A stretch of DNA of 17,928 nucleotides from positions 1 to 17,928 of the forward strand of contig DBIU01000088.1 of assembly GCA_002304735.1 (NCBI GenBank), in the 5' to 3' direction. The stretch's first letter is position 1. Each line of letters opens with the position of its first letter. The position numbers were made by a program, and so were the translations under genes. Shown piece after piece: positions 8,501 to 15,400 of this stretch. A model generated the notes under the pieces. The model saw only the letters and a program-made list of their open reading frames with translations. It made no database searches and had not been told where the DNA came from. The stretch is from Ruminococcaceae bacterium UBA794 (lineage in GTDB: Bacteria > Bacillota > Clostridia > Oscillospirales > Ruminococcaceae).

Positions 8501-8655
8501 CCGCAAACCGCGCAAAATTTTGCTCCCTTGGGAAGCTCAAGACCGCAGTTTTCGCAAAACTGCTTATTTTCAGTGGGTGCGCCTACCGTAGCGCCGCAGT
8601 TTGTGCAGAATTTTGAAGAATCCGGTATTTCGCTGTTGCACTTGCTACAAATCAT
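5545..8655 (-). CDS. Large zinc-ribbon, single-TM surface protein, function unknown
   Basis: A 1036-residue protein starting with two short zinc ribbons: C3/C6/C17/C20 and C34/C37/C48/C51. Residues about 55-235 form an Ala/Pro/Ser/Thr-rich linker with APAP/TPAP stretches. A single membrane helix at about 243-267 is preceded by basic KPIKKK. The remaining roughly 770 residues are therefore probably extracytoplasmic and the ribbons cytosolic. The exterior part is rich in Lys, Asp and Glu with many short beta-like segments, then becomes helical and probably coiled coil (about 800-960). No catalytic motif is recognised. The ATG at 8655 follows GAAAGGAAA (8661-8669). The gene has its own consensus promoter and terminator, so it is monocistronic. 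The architecture recalls clostridial zinc-ribbon membrane proteins of unknown role, perhaps envelope sensors, but this is inference. Confidence 0.85.
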   Translation of the reverse strand: MICSKCNSEIPDSSKFCTNCGATVGAPTENKQFCENCGLELPKGAKFCAVCGAPVNKGASAEVKPFDVLSPVTLGAPVSASTEAKTEALSETGNPEVVPAENVESGYSIPIPTSDTSMPAIDKSDAAPAPASKQPWGNEGELLWQAAENKAAAVSAPTNLESSEAGCIPESNFSEQPTGYSAAAASYSAPAPTPAPMTAPAYTAPTPAPAAVPQNNPMENPFGDYGMGAAAAVVKPIKKKSVAKYILIPVLSVIGAVLIAAGVLFFVNRSLFFNIILGNSGYAAMVEGNSIKEITNKIDMAALSDGIKSATTRSSSAFSGAISGMGGAGYGITPTRSSYGIANSVASGIDAKAMIESVNKAMSESYGVNSVKVSSTLNVELTDSFKAQLAGLMYFTDNDIDELLKMINNFGFVVDLTSSEKALECGFEMNADGLKLNAKSIVDENGNVYLMLPFVSDKAFMMNIGTASASQAGQVNTVCLELDEKELKRITEKLVNTYLDVYKSCEIKVEDGEIIVAGATAKGKYIKVNFTGAKMAEFATKACEAIADDSYLCGKLAAFLTDCGASMTEEQLKNAIKSVSGMWDKVIPQTCGLVIETVTDNNCKVLAKSYSAINGSETAGKVSFAGDFNVSTKGGKTAALALEIEEKPVFTLYLEKTSDADGSCKVAVYDNNKKISLTAKYSEVKEATFCGKPITEGKIEISVDVPADFTEDNASFGDISAVINTAKIIVSIKTDGDGKVIEEFALDVPQYGKISMNAEVTAENKSGEISVPSDVIDFTDIGKSMDEIPEEMQKEIIAYLKDMRSAVKGQNAGELGDALSAGLDMIIGVAERGPSADRSDIRELMDDIADMRREVGNFDSQYNNTDEVLSARANALAEDIGKLYSNVSQKGYNMTEDEYNAFKSEYSRYSAVKESLEQEYAAGMGGPKGFGTRADDVAFNELDIDSLTIIMLEYASRYSAAVSMANSATGLNMSEINALLDDADEKYETAAEDFENLYELYDSGTLNLSFLRKSRKSTKIFAYAVEALENAISPSV

Positions 8656-8669
8656 AGTATTTTCCTTTC

Positions 8670-8739
8670 AAAAAGTAACCTTTTGACGCTAAAAGCGCTT
8701 TCTGACATTTTCCGAAGCCAAAAAGGTTAGCTACTTTTA
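8670..8739 (-). promoter_or_regulatory. Interrupted inverted repeat in the 5' leader of the 1036-residue gene
   Basis: AAAAGTAACCTTTT (8671-8684) is the inverse of AAAAGGTTAGCTACTTTT (8721-8738) apart from an inserted GCT. In the transcript this could form a long stem closing a loop that itself contains an AGCGC/GCGT-type mini-stem. Its 3' arm abuts the ribosome site, so an effect on translation is conceivable but unproven. Confidence 0.4.
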
Positions 8740-8767
8740 TTATATAATTTTTCGGTTCATTCGTCAA
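8739..8767 (-). promoter_or_regulatory. Sigma-A-type promoter for the 1036-residue gene
   Basis: -35 TTGACG (8762-8767), 17-bp spacer, -10 TATAAT (8739-8744) on the minus strand. It implies a leader of about 75 bases before ATG 8655. Confidence 0.85.
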
Positions 8768-8840
8768 TAGTTTTGGCGACAATTTTATGTAAAATATATA
8801 AAAAGTTTTGTGCATATTGTTCATTTTTTGCGCTGCAAAC

Positions 8841-8866
8841 AAAAAACAGCCCGAAAATCGGGCTGT
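8841..8866 (-). terminator. Intrinsic terminator of the 3D-domain gene
   Basis: ACAGCCCGA (8846-8854) pairs perfectly with TCGGGCTGT (8858-8866). On the minus strand the stem is followed by a TTTTTT run. It lies 15 bases beyond the stop codon. Confidence 0.9.
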
Positions 8867-8881
8867 CTGAAAATTATCCGA

Positions 8882-9973
8882 TTATCTTTCGGCGGCGGAG
8901 ATGTATCTGTTGTCGCCCTCGGAGAGAACGTAGATATCAACGTAAACCGCGCCCCATCTGCACGAATCCTCGTAGCTTCCCATAAACACGTCAACCGCGA
9001 CGGTTCCGTCCATAAGTCCGTAGCCGGTGTCCGCGGCAATCGCGTAGCCGTAAACGCGGCTTCCGTTCTGCGCGACAATGTAAAGCTCGCTTCCGTAGGG
9101 AATGATGTTCGGGTTAACCGCAACAGTTCCCACAACGGCATAACGTCCGCTTGCCGTCAGAGCGCCTTTTCTCGCGGAATAAGCGGTCGCTTTTCCCGAA
9201 ACCACGCGCGTGTAATTCTCGGGAATACCGTTCACAAGGCTTACCTTTTCGGGGTCGTCAAGCTTCGCATAAGGAACGGCGCAGGCTGTTCCGCGCTCGA
9301 TAACGCGTGAAACGGGCTGCTTTGTAATTTCCTCGGAAATCTGCTCCGTGGAAACCGCCTTTCCGTCAACGTACTTATCCTTGTATGTAACAACGTGAGC
9401 GCCGTTTTCGCCTTCTTCGAGAACATTCTCCGTGCCGATTGCAAGATTTGAGTTATCCTTGTAAACAACCTCCGCGGCAAGCATACTTTCGATGTTTCTC
9501 GTCTTATACTCAACGCGCTGAACGGTGATTTCAATTCCCGCGAAAAGCTCGCTTTCAAGCGCGGGAGTTACGATATCGTCGTTTCCGAGCGTTATGTCAG
9601 CCTTTTCGAGAGCTTCCGCAACCGTGCCTTCCGTCATTCCGAGAAGCCGCGTTTCGCCGTCCGCGACAACCGTCGCGTCAAACGCGCGCTTAATTGTGAT
9701 ATGCTTGCGCTTTTCGCCGTCCGTTTCGATTACAACGGCGTCGTCGGGCTGAAGCTCGTAATTTTCTTCTCTAAGAATAGCGTAAACGTCCGTGAGGTTT
9801 GTCTTTATCTCTCTTACAGCGCCGTTATCCTCGATATAAACCGTATCGCGGAAATAAAGCGCGCCCGTAAGCAGGAGCGCCGCCGCCGCTATTACTCCGA
9901 AAACCGCCGCTTTAACAATCCGGCTTTTCATAACAAGCTTTTTCATTTTCTCTGTAACTATTTGGGGTTTCAT
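8882..9973 (-). CDS. DUF348/G5/3D-domain cell-wall protein (YabE/YocH/Rpf-like)
   Basis: A secreted or membrane-anchored 363-residue protein. A basic N-terminus precedes a hydrophobic segment at about 21-41. Two DUF348 ubiquitin-like repeats follow (about 44-95 and 98-153), then a G5 domain (about 167-228). The C-terminus is a 3D domain (about 258-350) with ATAYS, TASG, PYGSELYI, the aspartate motif AADTG (D315) and the second aspartate in AVDVF (D328). The 3D domain is a double-psi barrel related to lytic transglycosylase MltA. Proteins of this layout (Bacillus YabE; partly YocH and RpfB) remodel peptidoglycan. The start is set at ATG 9973 because a strong GGAGG (9984-9988) lies ten bases upstream. 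Starting at 10006 would put that site inside the gene. Its consensus promoter and upstream WalR-type box fit a wall-stress-controlled gene. Confidence 0.92.
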   Translation of the reverse strand: MKPQIVTEKMKKLVMKSRIVKAAVFGVIAAAALLLTGALYFRDTVYIEDNGAVREIKTNLTDVYAILREENYELQPDDAVVIETDGEKRKHITIKRAFDATVVADGETRLLGMTEGTVAEALEKADITLGNDDIVTPALESELFAGIEITVQRVEYKTRNIESMLAAEVVYKDNSNLAIGTENVLEEGENGAHVVTYKDKYVDGKAVSTEQISEEITKQPVSRVIERGTACAVPYAKLDDPEKVSLVNGIPENYTRVVSGKATAYSARKGALTASGRYAVVGTVAVNPNIIPYGSELYIVAQNGSRVYGYAIAADTGYGLMDGTVAVDVFMGSYEDSCRWGAVYVDIYVLSEGDNRYISAAER

Positions 9974-10054
9974 TGGGTATTTGCCTCCAAAATCTCTCTT
10001 GGACAACGCCTTACGAAATCGCGCGGCGTATCCCTTTTTCGTTCGCGTAAGCCT

Positions 10055-10083
10055 ATTATAGCCGACTCGTTCGTAAATGTCAA
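10055..10083 (-). promoter_or_regulatory. Perfect-consensus sigma-A promoter for the 3D-domain gene
   Basis: -35 TTGACA (10078-10083), 17-bp spacer, -10 TATAAT (10055-10060), all consensus. The leader is about 75 bases. In it CTTACGCGAA and TTCGTAAG can pair around a GC-rich centre, ahead of the GGAGG site. The 10007-10335 gap also holds the WalR-type box and a terminator, and the remainder is A/T-rich without recognisable signal. Confidence 0.9.
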
Positions 10084-10128
10084 ACAGAATGGAGCTGTTG
10101 AAATTGTGCAGTTTTCACAAAATAATTT

Positions 10129-10145
10129 TGTAACCTTTTTGTAAC
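10129..10145 (+). promoter_or_regulatory. Perfect WalR (YycF)-type binding box
   Basis: TGTAAC-CTTTT-TGTAAC fits the known WalR consensus TGTWAH-N5-TGTWAH exactly. It lies about 46 bp upstream of the -35 box of the 3D-domain gene, in the opposite orientation to that gene. Two more half-sites (TGTAAA at 10179 and TGTAAG at 10201) are 22 bp apart further upstream, on the same helical face. WalR controls wall hydrolase genes, including 3D-domain yocH, in Bacillus. Binding here is inference. Confidence 0.55.
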
Positions 10146-10282
10146 CTTTTTCAATTGCCCGCAAAAAATGGCATATTATGTAAATTTTCAGAAAACTTAT
10201 TGTAAGATTTACTAAAAACCGCAATCCGCTTTTTCTCGGCATAATCAACAAAAATAATCAACAGCGTTGAAAATTATCAGCA

Positions 10283-10312
10283 AAAAAATAAGCCGATAAT
10301 CTCTTATCGGCT
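10283..10312 (-). terminator. Intrinsic terminator of HPr-like gene 1
   Basis: AGCCGATAA (10291-10299) pairs with TTATCGGCT (10304-10312) around a four-base loop. On the minus strand it is followed by TTATTTTTTT. It lies 23 bases after the stop codon. Confidence 0.88.
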
Positions 10313-10335
10313 CACTTTTCAATTATCCGTTTGCC

Positions 10336-10566
10336 TTAGGCAATGATGAAATCCTTGATATCGTCAAGGAAATCAGCGCAGTCGTCGCTGTGGATTTTAA
10401 GCTCAAGCTCCTTTGAAAGGTCAAGGCTGAAAATACCCATAATGCTCTTTGCGTCGATTGCATATCTGCCGCTTACGATATCAACGTCATAAGCGCAGCC
10501 CGTAACGATGGAAACAAACTTCTTAACGTCCTCGATTGTGTTGATGCGAATTTTTGCTGTTGTCAT
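10336..10566 (-). CDS. HPr-like protein 1, lacking the catalytic histidine
   Basis: A 76-residue protein of the HPr (PTS phosphocarrier) fold. It keeps the regulatory-serine helix DAKSIMGIFSLDLS (38-51), with S41 at the place of HPr Ser46. The active-site GxHARP segment is absent: the N-terminal loop reads INTIEDVKKFV and contains no histidine. It therefore cannot act as a normal phosphocarrier. A Crh-like regulatory partner of HPr kinase or CcpA is one possibility, and other binding roles are open. The start is ATG 10566 because AGAAAGGAAG (about 10573-10583) lies seven bases upstream. A TTG at 10587 would place that site inside the gene. It is a paralogue of the next gene, with 16 consecutive identical residues (I37 to K52) around the serine. 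It has its own promoter and terminator. Confidence 0.88.
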   Translation of the reverse strand: MTTAKIRINTIEDVKKFVSIVTGCAYDVDIVSGRYAIDAKSIMGIFSLDLSKELELKIHSDDCADFLDDIKDFIIA

Positions 10567-10632
10567 AACAAATCTTCCTTTCTTCAACTATCAACGGCTT
10601 TCTCTGTAATTATAATGCCGTTCTCTATCTAA

Positions 10633-10661
10633 ATGGTATCACAATTCCGTCCCTTTGTCAA
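10633..10661 (-). promoter_or_regulatory. Promoter for HPr-like gene 1
   Basis: -35 TTGACA (10656-10661), 17-bp spacer, -10 TACCAT (10633-10638, four of six consensus bases). The leader is about 60 bases. Confidence 0.7.
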
Positions 10662-10706
10662 TATTGTTTTTGCCTAATTTTGCAAATCGGCTCGAAGCCT
10701 TTTTGG

Positions 10707-10943
10707 TCAATCTGCAATAAATTTCGCGGCTTCGTCAAGAAAATCCGCCGCCTGCTCTCCGTCCGCGTGAACAATCATCTTCAGCGGCTTTGAAAGGTCA
10801 AGGCTGAAAATTCCCATAATCGACTTCGCGTCAATAACATATTTTCCCGACATAAGGTCGACGTCAAACGCGCATCTGTTTGTAAGTGCGACAAATTCCT
10901 TAACCTCGTTAATCGAATTAAGCTTTACAGTGTACTCCTTCAT
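10707..10943 (-). CDS. HPr-like protein 2, lacking the catalytic histidine
   Basis: A 78-residue paralogue of the neighbouring HPr-like protein. The HPr serine helix is intact (DAKSIMGIFSLDLS at 38-51, S41). The N-terminal loop (LNSINEVKEFVAL) again lacks the phosphorylatable histidine. The first strand, the CAFDVDLMSGKY strand and the C-terminal helix (ADFLDEAAKFI) fit the HPr fold and length. The ATG at 10943 follows AAAGAGGTAAG (about 10951-10961). A weak GGCT/AGCC hairpin lies beyond the stop, without a good T run, so some readthrough into HPr-like gene 1 is possible. Its promoter lies back to back with that of mtaB. The expected role is regulatory binding rather than phosphate transfer (inference). 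Related His-less HPr proteins are common in Clostridia (family knowledge). Confidence 0.88.
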   Translation of the reverse strand: MKEYTVKLNSINEVKEFVALTNRCAFDVDLMSGKYVIDAKSIMGIFSLDLSKPLKMIVHADGEQAADFLDEAAKFIAD

Positions 10944-10987
10944 ATATTCTTACCTCTTTCTTTATTTTTTGCCGGTTCTTGATAATT

Positions 10988-11016
10988 AATATAACAACTT
11001 TTCAAAAAATAGTCAA
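10988..11016 (-). promoter_or_regulatory. Promoter for HPr-like gene 2
   Basis: -35 TTGACT (11011-11016), 17-bp spacer, -10 TATATT (10988-10993). Its -35 is only seven bases from the -35 of the divergent mtaB promoter. Confidence 0.8.
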
Positions 11017-11023
11017 TACCTTA

Positions 11024-11052
11024 TTGCAAAATTTGTAGTTTTCAAGTATAAT
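11024..11052 (+). promoter_or_regulatory. Promoter for mtaB-purL
   Basis: -35 TTGCAA (11024-11029), 17-bp spacer, perfect -10 TATAAT (11047-11052). It gives a leader of about 45 bases before the mtaB start. Confidence 0.8.
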
Positions 11053-11103
11053 AGAAGTGTAGTGAAAAAATTTTTTGTGTATTTCCGACAGGATTTTTAA
11101 TGT

Positions 11104-12396
11104 ATGAACGAGATTATTACATTCAATATACTTACGCTCGGCTGTAAAGTCAACGCCTGCGAAAGCGCGGCAATTGAAAAGAGCCTGCTTGAAAACGGCT
11201 TTTCCGCCGCCGAGGGCGAAAACGCGGATTTGTTTGTCATAAACAGCTGTTCGGTTACGGGAACGGCGGTCGCAAAGGCTCGCCACGCGGCTTCGCGGTT
11301 CAGGCGGGAAAATCCGCGCGGCATAATCGCGCTTTGCGGGTGCTTTCCGCAGAGTTATCCCGAAGAAGCGGGGCTGAAATTCGACGCAGACATCGTTCTC
11401 GGCAATTCCGACAAGGACAAGCTCGCCGATTATGTGAGAGATTACATCGAAAACCGCGTAAAAACTGTGAAAGTCAACCCTCTTTCAAGAGAATACTGCA
11501 AAGAAAGCGCTGTTCCCGACGAGGACAGGACGCGCGCTTTCATTAAAATAGAGGACGGCTGCGATAGGTTTTGCTCTTACTGCATTATTCCGACGGCGAG
11601 AGGGCGCGTTCGCTCGCTTTCCTGCGAGGATATCGCAAAACAGGCGCAAGACTGCTTTGAAAGCGGTCACAAGGAGATTGTCCTCACGGGAATAAACCTC
11701 GGCTGTTACGGCAGGGAGCTTGGCTTAACGCTCTTTGACGCGGTTAAGGCAGTTTCCGAAAGCGGCGTTCCGAGAATACGCTTAAGCTCGCTCGAGCCCG
11801 AAATGATGACGGACGAGCTTATCGAAAAGCTCGGCGAAATTCCCGCGCTTTGCCCGCATTTCCACCTCTCTCTGCAATCGGGAAGCGACGATATTCTGCG
11901 CAAAATGAACCGAAAATACAATTCAGACCGGTTTTCTCATATCGCGGAAAAGCTGCGCGAGGTTTTCCCCGACTGTTCGATAACAACGGACATTATCGTC
12001 GGTTTTCCTTACGAAAGCGACGAGGATTTTCAAAAAAGCGTTGATTTTGCAAAGAAAATCGGTTTCGCAAAAATCCACGTTTTCCCATATTCAATAAGAA
12101 AAGGCACGATTGCCGCGGAAATGCCTCAAATTCAGCCCTCCGTCAGAACCGAGCGCTCGCGCGTTCTTCTCGCGGAAGCCGAGAAGCTTGAGGACGCGTT
12201 TTTGCGGGCGCAGCGCGGAAAGACGGGCGTCGCGCTTATCGAAAAGCCGCAGTCGGAGCTGTATTCGCAGGGATTTACCGAGAATTACACGCCCGTGCGG
12301 ATATTAAACGAGCAAATTCCGCGCCATACGCTCGCTAAAGTCGAGATTATCGGCGCGAAAAAGGGCTATTGCATAGGAAGAATTTTACAGAAATAA
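11104..12396 (+). CDS. mtaB: tRNA (t6A37) methylthiotransferase MtaB
   Basis: A radical-SAM methylthiotransferase that converts t6A37 of tRNA to ms2t6A using two [4Fe-4S] clusters and S-adenosylmethionine. It has 430 residues, the usual length. The N-terminal MTTase domain carries TLGCKVN (C14; MiaB proteins have a glutamine-methionine version), NSC (C49) and CGC (C80). The radical-SAM cluster motif is CDRFCSYC (C153, C157, C160), followed by IIPTARGR. LSSLEP and HLSLQSGS are further conserved blocks. A shortened TRAM-like tRNA-binding domain ends the protein (about 368-428). The KVN variant and overall pattern favour MtaB (YqeV) over MiaB or RimO. The ribosome site is weak (AGGAT at about 11090). 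purL follows after 42 bases with no terminator, so the two are probably cotranscribed. The t6A substrate is made by the TsaD encoded at 1390-2403. Confidence 0.95.
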   Translation: MNEIITFNILTLGCKVNACESAAIEKSLLENGFSAAEGENADLFVINSCSVTGTAVAKARHAASRFRRENPRGIIALCGCFPQSYPEEAGLKFDADIVLGNSDKDKLADYVRDYIENRVKTVKVNPLSREYCKESAVPDEDRTRAFIKIEDGCDRFCSYCIIPTARGRVRSLSCEDIAKQAQDCFESGHKEIVLTGINLGCYGRELGLTLFDAVKAVSESGVPRIRLSSLEPEMMTDELIEKLGEIPALCPHFHLSLQSGSDDILRKMNRKYNSDRFSHIAEKLREVFPDCSITTDIIVGFPYESDEDFQKSVDFAKKIGFAKIHVFPYSIRKGTIAAEMPQIQPSVRTERSRVLLAEAEKLEDAFLRAQRGKTGVALIEKPQSELYSQGFTENYTPVRILNEQIPRHTLAKVEIIGAKKGYCIGRILQK

Positions 12397-12438
12397 GGTT
12401 AAATACGGCGAAAGCCGCTCAATAAAAGGAGATAAAAA

Positions 12439-15400
12439 ATGGTCTATCGTGTTTATGTGGAGAAGAAAAAGCTCTTTGCCGTTGAAGGCGGCGCGGTTCT
12501 CGACGACCTCAACACCGCTCTCGGCGTTAAGTCGGTCACAAATGTGAGAATTATCAACCGCTACGACGTCGAGGGAATTTCCGAGGACAACTTCAAAAAG
12601 GCGCTTCCGACGGTATTTTCCGAGCCGCCCGTCGACGACGTTTATTTCGCGCTTCCCGAAGCAAAAGCGGACGAACGCGTCTTTGCCGTTGAATTTTTGC
12701 CCGGTCAGTTCGACCAGAGAGCCGATTCCGCGGCGCAGTGTATTCAGATGCTCTGCAAGGGCGACCGCCCCGATGTGAAATACGCGAAGATTTACGTTCT
12801 CTCGGGTAAAATCTCGGACGAGGAGTTCGCGAAAATCAAGCACTACCTTATAAATGCGGTTGAAGCGCGCGAGTGCGGCTTCGAGGAGAAAAAGACGCTC
12901 AAGGTTTCCTATACCGTTCCGACCGAGGTTGAAACGCTTGACGGTTTTATCGGGAAAAGCGACGCGGAGCTTGCGGATTTTGTCGTTAAATATGGTCTTG
13001 CAATGGACAACGACGACCTTAAATTCTGCCAAAACTACTTTAAGAGCGAACACCGCGACCCCACAATCACGGAAATCCGTATGATTGACACCTACTGGAG
13101 CGACCACTGCCGTCACACCACTTTCGGCACGATTATCGACAGCGCGGATATCAAGCCGTCCTATATTGCCGATACATATAATAAATATCAGCTCCACCGA
13201 ATAGACCTCGGCAGGCAGAACAAGCCGATTTGCCTTATGGATATCGCGACGCTTGCCGCGAAAAAGCTGAAGAAAGACGGCTTGCTTGATGATTTGGACG
13301 AAAGCGAGGAAATCAACGCTTGTTCGGTTAAGGTTAAGGTTGACGTTGACGGCAAGGACGAGGACTGGCTTTTGATGTTCAAGAACGAAACTCACAACCA
13401 CCCGACCGAAATCGAGCCTTTCGGCGGCGCGGCGACCTGCCTCGGCGGCGCAATCCGCGACCCGCTTTCGGGACGTTCCTACGTTTATCAGGCAATGAGA
13501 GTTACGGGCGCTTCCGACCCGCTTCTCCCCGTTGAACAGACGCTTAAGGGCAAGCTCCCGCCCCGCAAAATCACCACGACCGCCGCTGCGGGCTATTCCT
13601 CCTACGGCAACCAAATAGGTCTTGCAACGGGTCACGTTTCCGAGATTTACCACTCGGGTTATATGGCGAAAAGAATGGAAATCGGCGCGGTTGTCGGCGC
13701 TGCTCCCGCAGAAAATGTCCGCAGAGAACGCCCCGCTCCCGACGACGTTGTCATTCTTCTCGGCGGAAGAACGGGCCGCGACGGCTGCGGCGGCGCAACA
13801 GGCTCGTCAAAGGCGCACTCCGTTGAGTCGCTCGACTCCTGCGGCGCGGAGGTACAGAAGGGCAACGCTCCCGAGGAACGCAAGCTTCAGAGATTGTTCA
13901 GAAATCCCGAAGCGACCCGCCTTATCAAGCGCTGCAACGACTTCGGCGCGGGCGGCGTTTCCGTCGCTATCGGAGAGCTTGCGGACGGTCTTGAAATAAA
14001 TCTCGACAAAGTGCCGAAGAAATACGACGGTCTTGACGGAACGGAGCTTGCTATTTCCGAATCGCAGGAAAGAATGGCGGTTGTTGTCGCTCCCGAGGAC
14101 GCGGAAAAGTTCTGCGCGCTCGCTTCTAAGGAAAACCTTGAAAGCACGATTGTCGCGCAGGTTAAGGCGCAGCCGCGCCTCAAAATGACGTGGAACGGCA
14201 AGACTATCGTTGATGTTTCGCGTGAATTTCTCAATTCAAACGGCGCGGAAAAGCACACGACCGTTTCCGTTCCCGATGTAAACGTAAGCTATTCAACCGG
14301 TATCCGCAACACTGCGGAGGGCTGGGAGAAGCTCGTCACCGACCTCAACGTCTGCTCGCAGAGAGGTCTTGTTCAGCGATTCGACAGCACAATCGGCGCG
14401 GGAACAATCCTTATGCCGTTCGCGGGACGCTATCAGCAGACGCCCGTTCAGGCGATGGCGGCGAAGCTCCCCGTTCTCGGCGGCACGACAACCACGGCTT
14501 CGATTATGGCTTGGGGCTTCAACCCCGCCGTTTCTCAGCAGTCGCCTTATCACGGGGCTGTCTGCGCGGTTGTGGAGAGCGTTGCAAAGGTTGTCGCGGC
14601 GGGCGGCGCATACGACAAGTGCCGTCTGACGTTCCAAGAGTACTTCGAGAGAACTCAGGGCAAGCCCGAACGCTGGGGCAAGCCGTTCTCCGCGCTTCTC
14701 GGCGCTTATGAGGCGCAGCTTTCGCTCGGTCTGCCCGCAATCGGCGGCAAGGACTCGATGAGCGGCACTTTCGAGCATATCGACGTTCCGCCGACGCTCG
14801 TTTCGTTCGCAATCGCAGCGGATAAGGCTGACAATATCATTTCCGCGGAATTCAAATGCCCGTTCAGCAAAATCGGCTATATCGCGCCGAAGTACAACGC
14901 AAACGGCCTGCCCGATTTTGAGAGCGTAAAGAGCGTGTTTAAGACGGTCGAGAAGCTTATCGGAAGCAAAAAGGCGCTTTCCGTATGGAGCGTTGCAAAC
15001 GGCGGCGCCGCCGAGGGTATTTTCAAGATGACGCTCGGCAACCATATCGGCGCAAAGCTTGAAAATCTCACGGACGAGGAGCTTTTCACTCCCGTTTACG
15101 GCGCGTTTATTCTCGAGCTTGAAGACGATTTCGGCGATGAAAACGTAAGAATTATCGGCGAAACAATCGCAGATTACGAGATAACCTGCGGCGGCGTAAA
15201 GCTCGATATCGCGGCTCTCGAGGAGAAATGGGACGACGTTCTCGAGCCTGTTTTCAGAGCGAAAATGCCTTATCTGCCCGACGCAGAAAAGGTTGAATAC
15301 AAAGGCGGCTGCGAGCTGCTCACAACGCATATTTCACCGAAGCTCGCCGCTCCGAAGGTGCTTATTCCCGTATTCCCCGGAACAAACTGCGAGTATGATA

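Noticed and set aside
9974..10054. A c-di-AMP (ydaO-type) riboswitch ahead of the 3D-domain gene
   Set aside because: The perfect promoter at 10055-10083 leaves a leader of only about 75 bases, too short for that aptamer, and none of its conserved blocks is seen.
12397..12438. A purine riboswitch ahead of purL
   Set aside because: The mtaB-purL gap is only 42 bases and holds just a small hairpin and the ribosome site.
12385..13653. A 422-codon minus-strand open frame opposite purL
   Set aside because: PurL motifs on the plus strand cover the same bases. The minus translation is Arg/Val-rich without a known family. The same applies to 14293-15330 and 15334-15774.
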